Made by a program: the position numbers and the translations under genes
Shown here: positions 1 to 12,258 of the stretch, in pieces
How the letters are laid out: the number at the start of each line of letters is the position of its first letter
Position numbering within the stretch: position 1 is the stretch's first letter
NCBI GenBank assembly: GCA_013399305.1
Contig: VXAI01000021.1
Location: 4,031,874 to 4,095,873, forward strand
Direction: 5' to 3'
DNA length: 64,000 nucleotides
From: Rostratula benghalensis
Taxonomy: Eukaryota > Chordata > Aves > Charadriiformes > Rostratulidae
The notes under the pieces: model-generated
The model's database searches: none
Told to the model about the DNA's origin: nothing
Seen by the model: only the letters and a program-made list of their open reading frames with translations

Positions 1-1364
1 TAACGTCTTTATGGTCACAATTAACTAGTCACAAATAACCTACAAAATTGAAAACACAATGACTGCCTTACCAAGTTAGATTACTAGTCCACCTAGCCTG
101 GTAATTTTATGTTCACAGCGGCATCAGGACACAGTAGCAGCTAATGAGAGCATCTGAGCCCAGCCAACATCTGCAGCTTAATCTCATATTGTTCAGCATT
201 TACAGTCATTCTGTTGGGCTACTAATGGGTACAGTCCTTTCCCACTCAGGAACAGTGGAATTTTGGTAGATGAAGTTACTGCGAAAAAATTAGCAATTAA
301 GTTTGCAACCTGATCCTTCAATGGAAGGCCTTGATGAGTTTTGCAACAGGACTTTTTATTCTTTTCAATGGAATAAAATCAGAGAATCAAAACAGTCAAC
401 CTACAACTGAATTGCCAAGTCCACCATATAATCTAAAACATTTAGGATGCTAAACTTCTCCCATTTTTTGCAGAATCTGGTTAAAAGTTAGCAGACAATT
501 AAAAAACCTGGAGATCATTGATTTTAATCATCAGATTACTCAATCACAATGAAGTATCTTGTATTCAAACATCAGGAAATCCACACTTGATGCTAGACTT
601 AATTCCACTAGAATAGCTTCAGCTGCTGGAAAAACAAAGGGTAAGTGCTGGAGAGGGAGAAAGAAAATCTCCTGAAACCCATCCAACCCACCCACACAAA
701 AAGAAATGCGAGTCTTTTGCCACATACTGAGTGATTGTACAGGAAAAAGATCTTTCAGAAAAAAAAAAATGGGTATAAACTACCTATGTCAAGGAATGTG
801 ACTTGTAAGCTCTTCTAGATATAACTACTACAGTACGAGTTAAAAGAAAAAGTGGACGGTCATTGGTGGATAGTATCTTAACTGTACAGCCTGCAAAATC
901 TCCCTAACACTGCTTTGATTTTTATGACTCCAACTACAGAAGGAAAGCATTAGACATCCTAACGGCTTTCCGTTATTTTAGGAAAAAAAGGGCTTATTTC
1001 AAGGAAAATGAGTAAATATGAATATGCACATTATGCTGTTTCAGTGAGCTGCAGTAAAAAATGGCCTCCCTTCGCTTCTCCCATGCATACATGTATGCAT
1101 GTTTAATAGTCCATAAAAGATTAATGTCTCTTTTATCACATGATAAATTGTTAAATTATCATTTCCTATATTCAAAGTTTATTATGTATTTAAGGTGGAT
1201 ATCTAAAATTACAGTTATGAGCAGATTGATGTAATTATTAAAAATCACCAGCTCTCTTGCGGTCAGTGGGGAAGACTCTTGTAACAAGCAGAAAAACTGT
1301 GAAGTTCAGGAGCTTGTAAAACCATGTCTGTCAGTCATTACTACCCATTTCTTAGTCCAACATA
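1..1364. other. Noncoding AT-rich DNA, no gene seen
   Basis: No open frame here resembles a known protein, and no repeat family is recognised. A perfect 20-base palindrome lies at 1082-1101. The right edge is the 3' end of a CR1 element. Confidence 0.6.
1082..1101. repeat. Perfect 20-bp palindrome
   Basis: The sequence catgcataca is followed immediately by its reverse complement tgtatgcatg. It is mostly alternating purine and pyrimidine, so it could form a cruciform or Z-like DNA. No function is implied by the surroundings. Confidence 0.9.
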
Positions 1365-1858
1365 TCACAGAATGGTAGAGGTTGGGTGGGACTTTTGGAG
1401 ATCATCTAGACCACACATACATCCCCCTGCCAAAGCAGGTTCACCTAGAGCAGGCTGGACAGGAATGCTTCCAGGCGGGTTTTGAATATCTCCGGAGAAG
1501 GAGACTCCACAATCTTTCTGGACAGCCTGTTCCAGTGTTTGGTCATTCTCAAAGTAAAGAGGTGTTTCTCCAGTTTGCCAGAACTTCCTGTGTTCCAGTT
1601 TGCGCCTGTTGACTCTTGTTCTGTCACCAGGCACCACTGAGAAGAGCCTGACCTCATCCTCTTGACAGTCATCCTTTAGATATTTATAAGCATTGCTGAG
1701 ACCCCACCTCTCTGTCTTCTCCAGGTTAAAAAGACCGAGGTGTCTCAACCTTTCCATGTAAGATAGATACTCCATTCCCCTGATCATCTTTGTACTCCTC
1801 TGTTGGAGGAGTTCCCTGGCTTTCTTGAACTGAGGAGCCCAGAACTGGACACAGTACT
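1365..1858 (-). mobile_element. CR1 LINE, 5'-truncated, antisense
   Basis: Read on the minus strand this is the last part of CR1 ORF2 plus the 3' UTR. The 3' end lies at the low coordinate with the usual CR1 terminus (tcacagaatgg on the plus strand). A minus-strand frame from 1787 down keeps ORF2 C-terminal blocks such as YKYLKDDCQEDEVRLFSVVP and DRTRVNRRKLEHRKF. The closing block (PSPEIFKTRL) is in another frame, so at least one frameshift is present. Similarity stops abruptly near 1858 after acagtact, the usual outcome of incomplete reverse transcription. Wording such as the 'atttataagcattgctgag' segment resembles the older CR1-Y type rather than the copies at 12 and 27 kb; the subfamily call is from memory. 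Confidence 0.9.
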
Positions 1859-2570
1859 AACAACATGAACATATGGTATGCCATTCCTTTACAAGATACC
1901 ATTCAGCGACTCAAAAATTCATAACTGCACTATTTCTGGGCTGTCACAGCGGAACAACCACCACCACTACTCTGAAATGTTCTGGAGGGCACTGAGCAGT
2001 GCATGCATCTCCTTCTCCACTCAGGCCACCCCTATGTGCACCCTGTGCCGGTGCCAGTGGTGACAGCCATCTCAATAGCCTGGAATGCACCTTGGTTGGT
2101 GAACCATTGTTTAATGGCTGACCACCTGCCCCACGAATGTGTCAGGGCTAAGGGCAGCTCCTGCTGGTGTGTCCCCCTAACCCCACCACTGCTGCTGTTG
2201 GGTAAGGGCTGCCACCCCTCCAGACCTCCAGCACCCGTATGAGTTCCCTGTCCTCTGGGCATCCCTGCTGTCCTGCTGCACCCTATCCTTCTGTGGAGGA
2301 AGATGGGCAAATATACCCCTCTGTCCCCTCCCAGCACCTCCAGTCTTCCTCCAGTAGGTTTAGCACTGGGCTTATTTTGATCTGAAGGGAAGCAGATGGT
2401 AGTTAAAGAATTTGCTCTATTACATCCATGGTAGGTAATGGCCATCAGTGGCTGAGAGCTGTGGGTAGACTCCTGAGAGAGGCTTAGGAGAGTTTGTGTC
2501 TCTGGGGAGAGGCGTGAGGAGCATGGGCTGTGTGCTGTGACTCTTTGCACAGCACACGGCTGTGCAAAGA
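1859..2570. other. GC-richer unassigned segment
   Basis: This stretch is clearly richer in G and C than its neighbours and starts exactly where the CR1 copy ends. A minus-strand frame of 172 codons (2032-2550) runs through it, but its composition (Ser, Pro, Gly, Thr-rich, no motif) looks like a by-product of base composition. It ends in a hairpin and a short (GAAA)n run. It could be a piece of an unrecognised transposon or a decayed regulatory region; I cannot tell which. Confidence 0.4.
2543..2569. repeat. Perfect 10-bp stem-loop
   Basis: Arms ctttgcacag (2543-2552) and ctgtgcaaag (2560-2569) are exact reverse complements around a 7-base loop. A (GAAA)4 tract follows directly at about 2566-2581. 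Confidence 0.85.
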
Positions 2571-4584
2571 AAGAAAGAAAGGCTTTCAGAAAGGTCTTAG
2601 AATGGGTATAGGAAAGCTTGGTTTTTTTCTTTGTGTATTTCCGTAGTCTGAACTACAAGCTATGAACAGTTAGAGGAAATTTGATGCCTCAGCTTACAAC
2701 TTTAAATTTTGACCCAGCCTCCACTTTTTCCTACTACAGCCTTTGGTGCTCAGGAATTTGTCTCATATATGTCTGCCAGCCTTTAATGGGACAGAGAGGC
2801 GGTTGATGACACAGTCATAGTCGTTGGTCCTGTCCTTAAGGCCCCGCTGCACAAGTGAGTGGATGCAAAGGGCCGAATGGGCTAAGTGCCCCCAGCTGGT
2901 ATGAATTTATTATCTTATGGGACTCACCTGGCCTGGGTGAAGAGAGTTACAAGTTACCTGAGACTGTGAGGGTTGATATTTTGTGTAGGTCTTTCTCACA
3001 GTAGAAGAAGAAAAATGCAGAGGTTGAAGCATATTGTTATGATTTCTTCATAGTGTTTTCTGAAGTTTAATGGAAAAAAACAGAAGAAGATCTGTCCTGT
3101 GAGCAATGTTGGTAGCTACCTTACCAAACAGTATGTTTGGAGAGTGCTAAGGCTGGGAAGAAGAAGCTCATTAGCATTGTCTGTTGGTAATTTGTGTGAT
3201 GGCACTGAGAGTGGTGTTACAAAAATATATTGTTCAGTCAACACCTTCTAAAGGAGAGCGAATGATTTTAAAATATCTGGTTACTCTTTTTTCCAGATAA
3301 CAGATTGCTTGTTTGAAGATCTGAGTACATCCTGCTCCCAACTGTGTCACGGGAATGGGAGAGTTGGTTTAGTGCTTGGCAGTAAGTCCACAATATTTTT
3401 CTAGATACAATTTTAGGATTTGTATTAGATGTTATACACCTCTAGCAACGATACATAGAGCTACATTCCTTGATTTAATCCCTCCCTAAAAATCTTTAGA
3501 CTGATCATGCTTAAAGACGGTACACACTTCTTTTACAGCGTTTCAATTTATATACTGCAAGGTGTTTGTGACTGAATTGCAAACAAAATAGATCAGATGG
3601 TATGAGATCTTAAGATGCTTGTAAGAATCACAGTTTGTGAAGGACTTCAAATTGGTTCAGTTATTTATTCTTTTTTTTAAAGGGATGAAATAGTGGATTT
3701 CCACAACAGTAAGACCATGCATGGAAACAGTCTGCATTCCCTTTTTCCCTGAACTTCAAAGACAATGAAGTTCTGAAAAAAACCTAAAGCATTTTGAAAT
3801 AATGAGAAGAAAAATGTTCTCTTTCTCTTTTGAAAATGTTATTCAAAAACCACTTTGAGTGAGGGATAAAGATAGGCATTAAATAGCTTATATAGAGAAT
3901 TATAAAATTTACTACCTTTTCTTAAAGCTTTGTGCAAAATGTGCATCTCAGCTATATTTAGAATCTTATAGTAATCACTACAGCATCTTAAAATTTTGAA
4001 ATTTTCTGTCTTGATACTTGCTTTTAATGTCTGAACAATTAAAATTCAGGCATCATAGATTATGCTTTCCATCTCTCCTCATTTACCTCTGACAGCTTAA
4101 CCTGCAATTTATTGCAAGAATTGCAACTATAAGTAAAACAGGATCAGACCTTAATTTGATCTGCTATTTATCCTTTGTGTTAATTGTAGCCACAGGGTTG
4201 TATTAAGAAAGTCAGAAAGTACCACTTGTAACTACGGAGTGGCTCTCACCTTTTAAATGGAAAAACACTCATTTTCCAGAAAAAAGTAGAAAAAAGTGGT
4301 TATGAGCTAAATGAAGAAGGCAGAAGGGTTTCTGCTTTTCCATTTTTAATGTAATTAGTATAATATTGTTACCCAAAATGTAGCTATCTGGGTGCAAACC
4401 TGTTCCTAGCTTTTAGTGCTGTAACAGATGTGTAATTTCTCACACTTTTGTTTGTTTGTGTTTTTTCTTAAACTGCAAATGGGGTTCTTGTTAGGCTAAT
4501 GGATGTTGGGATTTTTACCTCATGTTAATCAGGGATTTCATCTGCTTGTATTTCTGAATGATGCATTCTCCTTATGTTTGCTGC

Positions 4585-4622
4585 TTTTTTTTTTTTCCTT
4601 CTTTTTCTTTTTCCTCTTCCTC
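4585..4622 (+). repeat. Pyrimidine-rich low-complexity tract
   Basis: A run of 12 T followed by mixed T and C up to 4622. On the minus strand it encodes a lysine/glutamate run in a chance frame, which is not evidence of a gene. Confidence 0.9.
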
Positions 4623-5084
4623 AAATGCAAGAAAGAAGACAATAATTCACAGTATAAGTGACTGAAAAACAAAAATGAAAAATCACTAAGAGAAATTCTA
4701 GTACTACAAAAGCCACCATAGGGGTAAATTCTGGTGCCCCAGAGTGCTTTGACTGAGGGATCTGCATTATGACTCACAGTGCCCAGTGTGAGAAAATAAG
4801 GCACCAACCTGGAGAATGGTAAATTAAGAAGAAAAATCCCACCTTAAATCTCTTTCAGGGCAGACTTAGAAATAGAAGTATGCAAATTCTACTGAAATGC
4901 AATAGGTTTAGATGTACCTAATTCTCTTAAGCCCCTTTGAAAACTCTAGCTCTAAGATGCTTGATATTTTTTGAAAATGAACAATAAACATTCTCAGTTC
5001 TCAGCTTTTGGGAATGGCTTTCCTTAGCTTCTAATGATTGTCCTTCCTTTCATAGAGCACAAAACTCTACTGCATACTGAAGTC

Positions 5085-5137
5085 TAGAATTTCTCTGTTT
5101 CTACCAAAGTGTGGTAGAAACAGAGATGTGAATTTTA
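5085..5137. repeat. Extended stem-loop (14 bp perfect core)
   Basis: Arms 5092-5105 and 5113-5126 are perfectly complementary over 14 bp around a 7-base loop. Beyond a 4-base bulge (5127-5130) the stem continues with AATT pairing (5088-5091 with 5131-5134) and three further pairs including one G-T wobble. Total span is 53 bases. It is slightly short for a typical microRNA precursor, and no family is recognised. Confidence 0.7.
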
Positions 5138-8100
5138 TCAATGTGAAAAATCTGACTGGAGAGTTCTGGATGACAAGTGAACAAGCTAGCTGCCCCACCA
5201 GTGGCTTGGGAGTGTCTTGTACCTTACTTGACTTCACCAAAGCCAGCTGCTGTAGTTAATCCAAGGCAGGATGTATGCAAAGCAGGGCCCACATACCTGC
5301 ATAGTTCTCAAACAATGAAAAAAGGCAAGGCTTGCATCATCTTTGATTACAAGTACCACAGTCCTTGGCTTTATTTTTCCGTTACCAGGATTTGCTTCTT
5401 GGTATTGAGATGGCACCACAGACCTAGTATGTTAAAGTACAGGTGAGCTCAATCTGTCTTTGCTCTATTGCAGCAACAGAGAGCTATTCAGGAAGAAGAA
5501 ATCTGTCTGTGTGCTAACCAGGTGATGCAAGGAAGAAGACACCCAGGGAACAGAAATGTTGCCACAGGTATCTCATATCTCTGTTTAGCAAAGACACCCC
5601 CCCCTTCTTGGAAAGCTCCACTGATCCACATCAGGGTCTGATATACATATTAAGAAGGTGTTACATGTGTTTTATAGAGAAGAGGTAGACCTCTGCTTGT
5701 GGAAGGAGGGTTTATATCTGCAAAGCTAGAAGACTTTACTATAAGTCATCACAAAACCTCTTATTGCTGTTTCTGAAACCCATGGCATCCTAGGTGAGTT
5801 CTCTGCCCTGAGTTTGTTCAGTTTGTTGATATGTCTACACAAAGAAAGAGGTAGTGTAAGATGGTGCACTTAATGTTCTGTCCTTCAGGTTATTAGAGTT
5901 CTTTTCCTTGATAAATTGGTTTATTGGGTTGTTTTACTCTGCTTTCTTCACAAAAGGGCACGATAGCTGTTTCTTTTACTACTTTTTACTTATTAAAATG
6001 CATGTGAAAGTCAGGTTTCCTCAAGATCTTGAGGCATCTCAAAGTAATTTGGAACTGAGCTTATCCTAAGAAATGCTCCTTTGATTTTAGATGTGAAGGC
6101 AATAGTCCTTCTACTGGTATGTTTTGTGGTGGTGAAGTTCAACACAACTCATAATAAAATGCAGGGGAAGCTTGTCTTTGATCTTATGCAAAGATTTTCC
6201 AACACAAAGGCCAGTGGAAGATGGGGTTCAGTGACTAATGGCCTTTGAAAATTTCCTTTCTTTTGTTTTATGAGCTTAAAAATTATGCATGTAATACTAG
6301 GTGGAAAAAGAACTTGCTTCGTTCATGTGAGTTGTGAATACTTTCAAGAAAACTTGTGGTTTGCTGTCTTATTTTTGTCCAGCTTCCAGCAGGTACTGAT
6401 GGCTCTCTCTTTCATGACTAGAAACTAAGACTCAGGTTGTGAATTCCAGCCATGCTCTAGCCCTGTAAGACCAGAAGTAGAATTCAGTAGAGTTCCTGAA
6501 TGGGAACTGTTGCCCTATGATGCTGATCCTAACCAAGTGAATGGTTTGTGACATTCGTTTACTAGAGCACAGCATCCTCCACCTGTTTCTTTTCCATCTC
6601 TTTTGGTCTGGCTGGGTTATGATAAGACTACAAGGGCCAAGTTATGTAAAGTCTAGAGAGTCATAAGCATAGCCAGATTTCCTTGTGAAAGTGTCAAGGG
6701 CAGGTAGTTTCATGGGCTCCTTGTGTTGAACCATCCATTAAAAAAAAAAAAAAAGGTAAAGATTCAAGGATGTGGGTGACAGTCTACAGAAAACAATGTT
6801 GCGATCCTTTGAGGCTACCTTAGCTTGCCATTTTTGGTTACTGTGCTATGAATCTGTTGGATGCTTGAGAGAATTATGCCCTCCTCACCATGCCTTGTGC
6901 CAAATCAGTATCTCTCAAAGATCTCTGACGAATTCTTTAAGGAATTTTTCGGGATGTGGAACTTCCTCCTGTCTGGAAGGCCACAGAGAACTTACCCAGT
7001 TAACTGGAAGGACACATTATTTATGTTGTGGTGCTATTTTATGCTAGAGGCCACTACAGCAGTATTTGATTAGTCTGGTTCTCAAGTAGAACTTTAAGGT
7101 TTCTTAAGTTTGTAAGTGGAGAAGAGAGCTGCAGTTACCATTAGCTCATACAAGACTAGAGAAAGGTATGCCTAAAGTTTACACATTTCCAGACCCCTGC
7201 TGTCAATAGACAGATAGATGTTAATAACCTACAACACTGAGCTCCATGCCCCTTCCTGTTGGCCAAAAGAGGCACTGGCATCGAGGATGTGCTATGTCTA
7301 GTATTGTTTTTTGAATCGAAGTGCTAAGAAGCCTGTCAGGCAGTGCATTATATAATGTGCTGTTCCAGACTACAGTCCACACAATGTGTATGTTGTACTA
7401 AAGATCCTTGAAAGCATATGTGTGGGTTTTCTTTTTAAACGTCACCTACTGGTATGTCCTATTTCTGGAGCTGTGCTTCTATGTCAGGATGTAGAACAGT
7501 GCTGTGCTGTATAATACTATGTTGTTTTCTGCATGACTGTATAGGGTCATTCTTGCTACCCTGCCTATGGTTGAGCTGATTGCTTGATTAGTGATCAGAA
7601 GGGGATTTTGGCAAGGATGTAATATCAGAATTCTGAAGAAAGCTTGTCTTTTTGTGACCTAGCTTTAGGTGGACTCTAACTGTTATTAATCTGTCATTTT
7701 GGACCTTGTTGTTTCTGTGCATTTACCTAACAACAACAAAAAACTTTTGTGATGTCCTCTATTCTGAATCAGTCCATGTGGTACAAATGAGTCTCCATCT
7801 GCTGTGACCCATTTATAGAATTTACGGTCACTTTGACATACAATTATCGAGTGATAATGAATTGAGTGATGATTAAGAGAGATGCGGTTGCAAAGAGGAG
7901 GCAGACAAAAATTAATGGTTATTTCTTAACTCTGCCTACCCTCTCTATTCCCCACTCTGGTTTGCTGAATGGCTCCATTTGAGCTGATGTCTTTAATACT
8001 TACAGCCCAAAGGTGTTTTTTTGTTGGTTTGTGCTTCTTTTTTTTCCCCCCCTTCTTAAGGAGGAAAATTGGTTCCTTATGTTCTGTACATTAAGCTTCC

Positions 8101-10491
8101 TTAACATTTTTTTCAACATGCATAAAATTACAGCTCTCTAGAGAGAATGAAATACCACATTGCACATTGTAATACCGCACCCAATTGCTTGCTGCTTCTC
8201 CCTGCTGCCAAACCTTCCAAAAATCATAACATAACATTAATACATTTACAGGCACTGGTTTTCCATGCCTGATACAAAGTAAAAATATAACTGAGTAACC
8301 AGGCATAAGAAAAGTGATGTCAGTTTGTGGTGGATAACTACAATTCTGGGAAATAAAAATGTACCTTTGCCTTGAATGTGCTGTCTCCAAAAAGTCAGTG
8401 ATTAGGAGAGATGTGGTGTGTGGGGACTGATTTTAACAGTGCCATCCCGTGTGTAGCTATGGAACTACACTGTAGGTTATAGATGGCGAACTAGCACTTC
8501 TGAGAGAATCAAAAATATGACATCAAATTTGATAGCTGAAACAGATTTTTATGATAGTAAATTCTACCTGATGTAAACCGGAAGATAGAAAAAGATATTA
8601 TTCTGCTGTCATCACTCTGTACTGTAAACTTAAAACACAATACTGTGTTTGGGTATATGAAAATTTGCAAACCAACATGAAGCACAACAGTGCATAAACC
8701 TGATGTTCTGTTTTTCACTTTTTGCTTGATTTGGATTGTTAAAGCAAAATGCTTTTTCTGAGTGCCAGTTGTGGAGCAGACTATGCAAATCATCTTTTTT
8801 TCTCCATTCCTCTGGCATAGAAGAAGCACGGTGTGTCGTACAATTTGCTTGCTCCCTGACAAGCTGTTCCAAAGGAAGCAGGGACGTGGTTGTAGAGTTT
8901 GTCTCCAGCTACATCTCTGAGATGAGGTGCTCAGTGTATTAAAACAATGTTGTGCTTTGTGGCTCAGCAAGATGGATCCCAGCTCTGCTCTGAATAAGTC
9001 ATTTAGTCTCTTACTGCACCCTCCCACTATATTGTTCATACTGTTTTTTCCACTCCCATATAAAAATTTTTCTTGGTAACGTTTTCCTTTCCTCAAGCTC
9101 TTCCCCCGTCCCTGGTAACCTGCATACTATATTCCTTGCTGGCAATTCTGAGCTCAACAGTTTAGCTCCTCTTCCTTCTTACCCTTCCAGAACTTTGCTT
9201 GTTCTTGTGGTATCTGTTCTCTTATCCTCATCCCTTCTTCCTGTTATTTCCTCTCTCCACCTTCACTTTGCGTGGACTATGTGAAGTCAATTAACTGGAA
9301 GTGTACATGGAACACTTGAGAAAACCAGAATGATGTAGAGAAAGGTAAGGGAAAGAAGTCTTTAAATGGGTGTTTAAAAAGGGACTTCTGTTTCCAGTAC
9401 TTGGGCAGGGAGAAGTAGAAAAAAAATAAAGGACAGGAGGAGTAAAGCATTGAGAACTCTCTTCTGTTGTACTCCTGTGCATTTTGAATCCTGTCAGCCG
9501 GGGACCTTGCTACAATAACAAGAAATCATTAGGTGCTATGTTTTATATCCTTTGAATATGACACAATTTTTACAGGAAAATCTGATGTGACTTCTCGTTT
9601 CGCCCCCTCTCCCTTTGCCACAAAAGAATTTGGAGAACGGATGGGATACCAAATATTCAAGAAGCCATTTAAAAAGTGCTTTTTTGTTCTTTTCATCAAC
9701 TTTTTCCCTGTCCTCTTGCCAGCATGTGCAGTAAGTTCCTGTCCCTGAAAGTTTGCACCAAAACCACAGTTTGAACCAGGCTGTACATAATGGGCGTCTC
9801 TGTTAGTTCCCGCCAACTGAAGCTCCCAGCAGTAGATGGAAAATTAGACATACACCACTGCACAATAAATCTTATTGTAATTCACCCAGCTAGCATCACC
9901 GCGAACAGGCCTTGAAAAATGTGTCGTGTGTGCTTGAAATCATACTTGTGCTCCTGCCATTAAAGAATGAAAAAAAAGCCCTCGTAAAAAAGTTTCATTT
10001 ACTTTTTTGTTATAAAATACTTTTTACTGGTGCCAGCTGGAAGGAAAATGACCCAGTTAGATCTCAAAATTATGATGTAGCTTTAAGTGCTATGTTTAGA
10101 TTAACTGCCAAAATGTTAGTATAAAGTGGTAGGTGTTTGTGCTGCAGATAATAACTAATGTACTGTTGGTCAAGATAGGCCACTGTTCTGTTATTATTGT
10201 ATGGATCCTATGACTAAACACTGAAGCAAGCCTAGTGGAACAACAATATTTTACTGTGCCTGGAATACTAGCTTGTCAGAACTTAATTGGGGTGCCAAAT
10301 GTCTAATGAATCAGATGGGGAAGATGTCTTTTTTCTGTGTGCTGATATTTCTGGTTCGTATTCCTTTCTGTTACATGAACTGTATTTGTGTTAGGCATTT
10401 CCTGTCAAGTATTGTCTCAAATGCAATCAAATCCCTCTGATTGTCAGATGAGTATGGTCTTCCAAAGACAGTGAAAATGTCTTGGGCTTGT

Positions 10492-10532
10492 GTGGGTTTT
10501 TTTGGGTTTTTTTTTCCCTTTTTTTTCCCCCT
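10492..10532 (+). repeat. T-rich low-complexity tract
   Basis: Runs of T broken by GGG and CCC blocks. Nothing else is recognisable here. Confidence 0.85.
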
Positions 10533-12194
10533 ATGCTTGTGAGATTGGATTAAATGTGTTGTATATTTTAAAGGACCTGGCTTACAAGGAAAAATCAAGG
10601 TTAAAAGCACTTCAGAACTCAAGTTGTGCTGATGTGTATGACCTTTGGGCCCAGAATTAGCTATTTTTACTCTGTTGATATAAAACATTAACCTCAGTCA
10701 AATGCTTCTTGCAAGAAATGAAAACAAAACTGTGATGTTTAAATACACAATCTAGTTGTACCTACATCAGTCGCCATGAAAAAGTCAACATTTGCTAACA
10801 GACACCACATGGTGGATTCTGTGGTACTGCAGCTATTTCTTTGAATAGGAAGGGAAGTACCTGTGGGAGAGGAAACATCTGAAATACCTTGAATCTACAT
10901 GAGCTTCTAACCAATCTTCCATGTTTCTGATTTGCCCAACTCCCTTCTCTGCTGTGTCTGCTATATCCCAGGCAATAAACGTGACTAGATATTGTTCATC
11001 AATGTTAGGTACCTGTCTTCTTGTTCTTGCTCATAACTTTGTGTTGGAACTGTGCAGAAAGATTTGGTAAATTATACAAGCTGCAATAATGACCCTTGTA
11101 TTAGACTCTTTTAGTTGTTGGGGTTTTTTGCTTTTTTCTAATGAGGGTGAGATTGAAAGTTTCTTGGTCTAGTTTTTTTCAGAACTGAACTCATCTCAAT
11201 GTTGCATTTGGTCATGCTTTTCATAGCTGATAGGACTCCTAGCTACAACTTGGGACAATTTTCAGAAAAGGGGTATTCAGAATAACCCCTGACTCTTGAC
11301 TAGTCCTAGGTTAATGGATGGAAATGGCATTTTCACCTTGCTTTGAAAACCAGCAGATTTCCAGGGGTCATGTAAATAGCAATGCTGACTAGTAGCTTGC
11401 TGAAAATGGCTATGTTTTCCAAAGCTTTGTCTTAGCTGCCATTTTAAAGCAAAAGGATATTGCCAACAACATAACCACGAAAAATATTTATATTCAGAAT
11501 GTGCATGACACTTCCATTGTTCTTCCAAAATTAAGTTTCAAATTATTTTTCTTTTGTCTGTGTAAAATCTGGTACAAAAGTTCTGCAGCTATGGTATGCA
11601 ATGAAGACAGGTGATTGACGGGTTAATATTTATGCTTTACTTCAACTGAAGTTAATAAGATACTTGCTGTTTTAATGTCTGTGGTTTCAGGAATGGATGG
11701 GAAATAACTGGTAATATTTCAAATAGAGCAAATAGTGTACTTCAAATAATGCTATTACATTGATCTTTTTACAGTAATGTTTTCCTTAACATTCAGAATG
11801 ACCAAAAATTTATGCAAAATTGTCTGACTGCCAAATTAAAAGAACAGCAGAGCTCTTCCCAGAGTCATATTACTTTATATTTGCAAGAAGGATATATGAA
11901 TACAGCATGGTGTAAAATGGATGTGAGTAAATAAACCAGGTTAACACTCCTTCCCATCTATATTCCTCTTCAGGATGCCTGTCATGGGGACTACTTAGCT
12001 TTGTTGAAGTACTACCGTTTTTAGACTTACAAAGTTTTGAATCTTCTGAATTGGGAATGCTGTAGATAGTGGTGGTTTGAATTCACTAAGACCTACAATA
12101 TTTATCTAATGTGTTCTCCTAATCCTCTAAATCTATTCTTAAATACACTTGAAATTTTATTGCAAGTTTTCCTGCTTTAAATTAATAGAATAAT

Positions 12195-12258
12195 ACTCCC
12201 ATTATGAGAGAATTGTGATCAATGGCTGTAGGCAGTCATGTAAAGACAGGTGGGGAAG
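12195..12258 (+). mobile_element. 64-bp sense CR1 ORF2 fragment abutting an antisense CR1
   Basis: This segment aligns without gaps to 26927-26990, where the same sequence is the endonuclease-domain start of a sense CR1 ORF2. Identity is 48 of 64 by hand count and 10 of 10 in the block taaagacagg. It ends in gggaag directly against the 3' end of the antisense CR1 that follows, exactly as in the second locus. To the left the similarity stops at once. No further sense CR1 is visible past the far end of the big element near 15.7 kb, so this is an isolated scrap. It may be a 3' tail carried with the antisense element or a relic of a CR1 target. Confidence 0.75.

Larger units (their letters stand above)
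2571..12194. other. Long noncoding AT-rich stretch, no gene seen
   Basis: About 9.6 kb without a recognisable exon, RNA gene or transposon. It contains low-complexity tracts (pyrimidine tract 4585-4622, A15 at 6740-6754, T/G/C tract 10492-10532) and an imperfect hairpin at 5085-5137. The longest open frame is a 195-codon minus-strand frame at 8509-9096 with no motif I know. Frames at 5177-5446, 9529-9816 and 10371-10688 also lack any family resemblance. Confidence 0.55.

Noticed and set aside
2032..2550. 172-codon minus-strand open frame
   Set aside because: Low-complexity composition in a GC-richer patch, no domain or motif, and overlapping open frames on the other strand.
4585..4807. 89-codon minus-strand frame with a lysine/glutamate run
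   Set aside because: The charged run is the translation of a pyrimidine tract on the other strand.
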